A stretch of DNA of 64,000 bases. It comes from Shewanella glacialipiscicola (lineage in GTDB: Bacteria; Pseudomonadota; Gammaproteobacteria; Enterobacterales; Shewanellaceae). The stretch is taken from the NCBI RefSeq assembly GCF_023283485.1, contig NZ_JAKILU010000004.1:186001-250000 (forward strand), written 5' to 3'. Under the pieces are notes generated by a model. That model worked only from the letters and a program-made list of their open reading frames with translations, was not told the origin of the DNA and made no database searches. Below, one piece after another: positions 63,930-64,000 of this stretch; positions within the stretch are counted from its first letter, which is position 1, and every line of letters starts with the position of its first letter. Made by a program: the position numbers and the translations under genes.

Positions 63930-64000
63930 AGATTAGGCTCAGAATGTGTGCAAGTGGTGCGGTGTAAGCAATGAGTTTTCACATCGGTGTTTCGCATTGG

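Noticed and set aside
1..64000. CRISPR arrays, transposons, prophage genes, tRNA or rRNA genes
   Set aside because: Looked for regularly spaced repeats, transposase motifs, phage genes and clover-leaf or rRNA sequence; none seen by eye.

Overview
The window is bacterial chromosome from a gammaproteobacterium, most likely Shewanella. This rests on the families present and their order: moaACDE-modABC, DUF2986, a DcuB-type carrier, glnA, typA, a DUF2959 lipoprotein, then recG and ridA-spoT-rpoZ-gmk. There are no rRNA or tRNA genes, insertion sequences, prophage genes or CRISPR arrays that I can see. Almost every gene looks intact; moaA is cut by the left edge.

Layout. 1-4623: molybdenum cofactor synthesis (moaA end, C, D, E) running straight into the molybdate ABC importer (modABC). 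4929-7484: a PepSY-type secreted protein and an OmpR/EnvZ-type two-component pair. 7519-8671: an RluA-family pseudouridine synthase and a tiny Pmp3/YqaE membrane protein. 8784-11387: a TonB-dependent receptor with a strong Fur box, and a 57-residue DUF2986 protein. 11416-14464: two dicarboxylate carriers (DcuB-type and DAACS-type). 14986-19130: glnA, with a readable sigma-54 promoter and NtrC box, and divergent typA. 19237-27236: a diguanylate cyclase, a NapH/CcoG-like Fe-S membrane protein, a DUF2959 lipoprotein pair, then yihY, a prolyl-aminopeptidase-like hydrolase, a lipoprotein, dtd, a YiiD-type thioesterase and azoR. 27424-29533: a chemoreceptor with a histidine-rich membrane sensor, followed 10 bases later by a SCO copper chaperone.

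29846-47195 is the centrepiece: an 18-gene, single-strand, tightly overlapped operon for an aryl polyene (APE) pigment, with the whole apeC-to-apeR set in canonical order. It has two ACPs, an acyl/aryl AMP-ligase, three ketosynthase-type proteins (one lacking its catalytic cysteine, as a chain-length-factor partner would), a ketoreductase, two hotdog dehydratases, a thioesterase, a glycosyltransferase-acyltransferase fusion, a LolA-like protein, an MMPL exporter and a lipoprotein. Two extra enzymes sit inside the operon without breaking it. One is an aromatic amino acid ammonia-lyase (MIO type) between apeJ and apeK, which could make the aryl starter. The other is a flavin-dependent halogenase-like protein between apeM and apeN, which could tailor the chain. 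Together they suggest a self-sufficient and possibly halogenated aryl polyene variant.

47541-57457: a DUF3014 protein, recG, a CaCA antiporter, a long-chain acyl-CoA synthetase-like enzyme, ridA, spoT, rpoZ and gmk. 57715-63929: an unknown membrane protein, a nucleotidyltransferase overlapped with an N-acetylhexosamine 1-kinase-like phosphotransferase (a probable sugar salvage pair), an MFS carrier and a convergent sulfotransferase. Intrinsic terminators close most transcription units.
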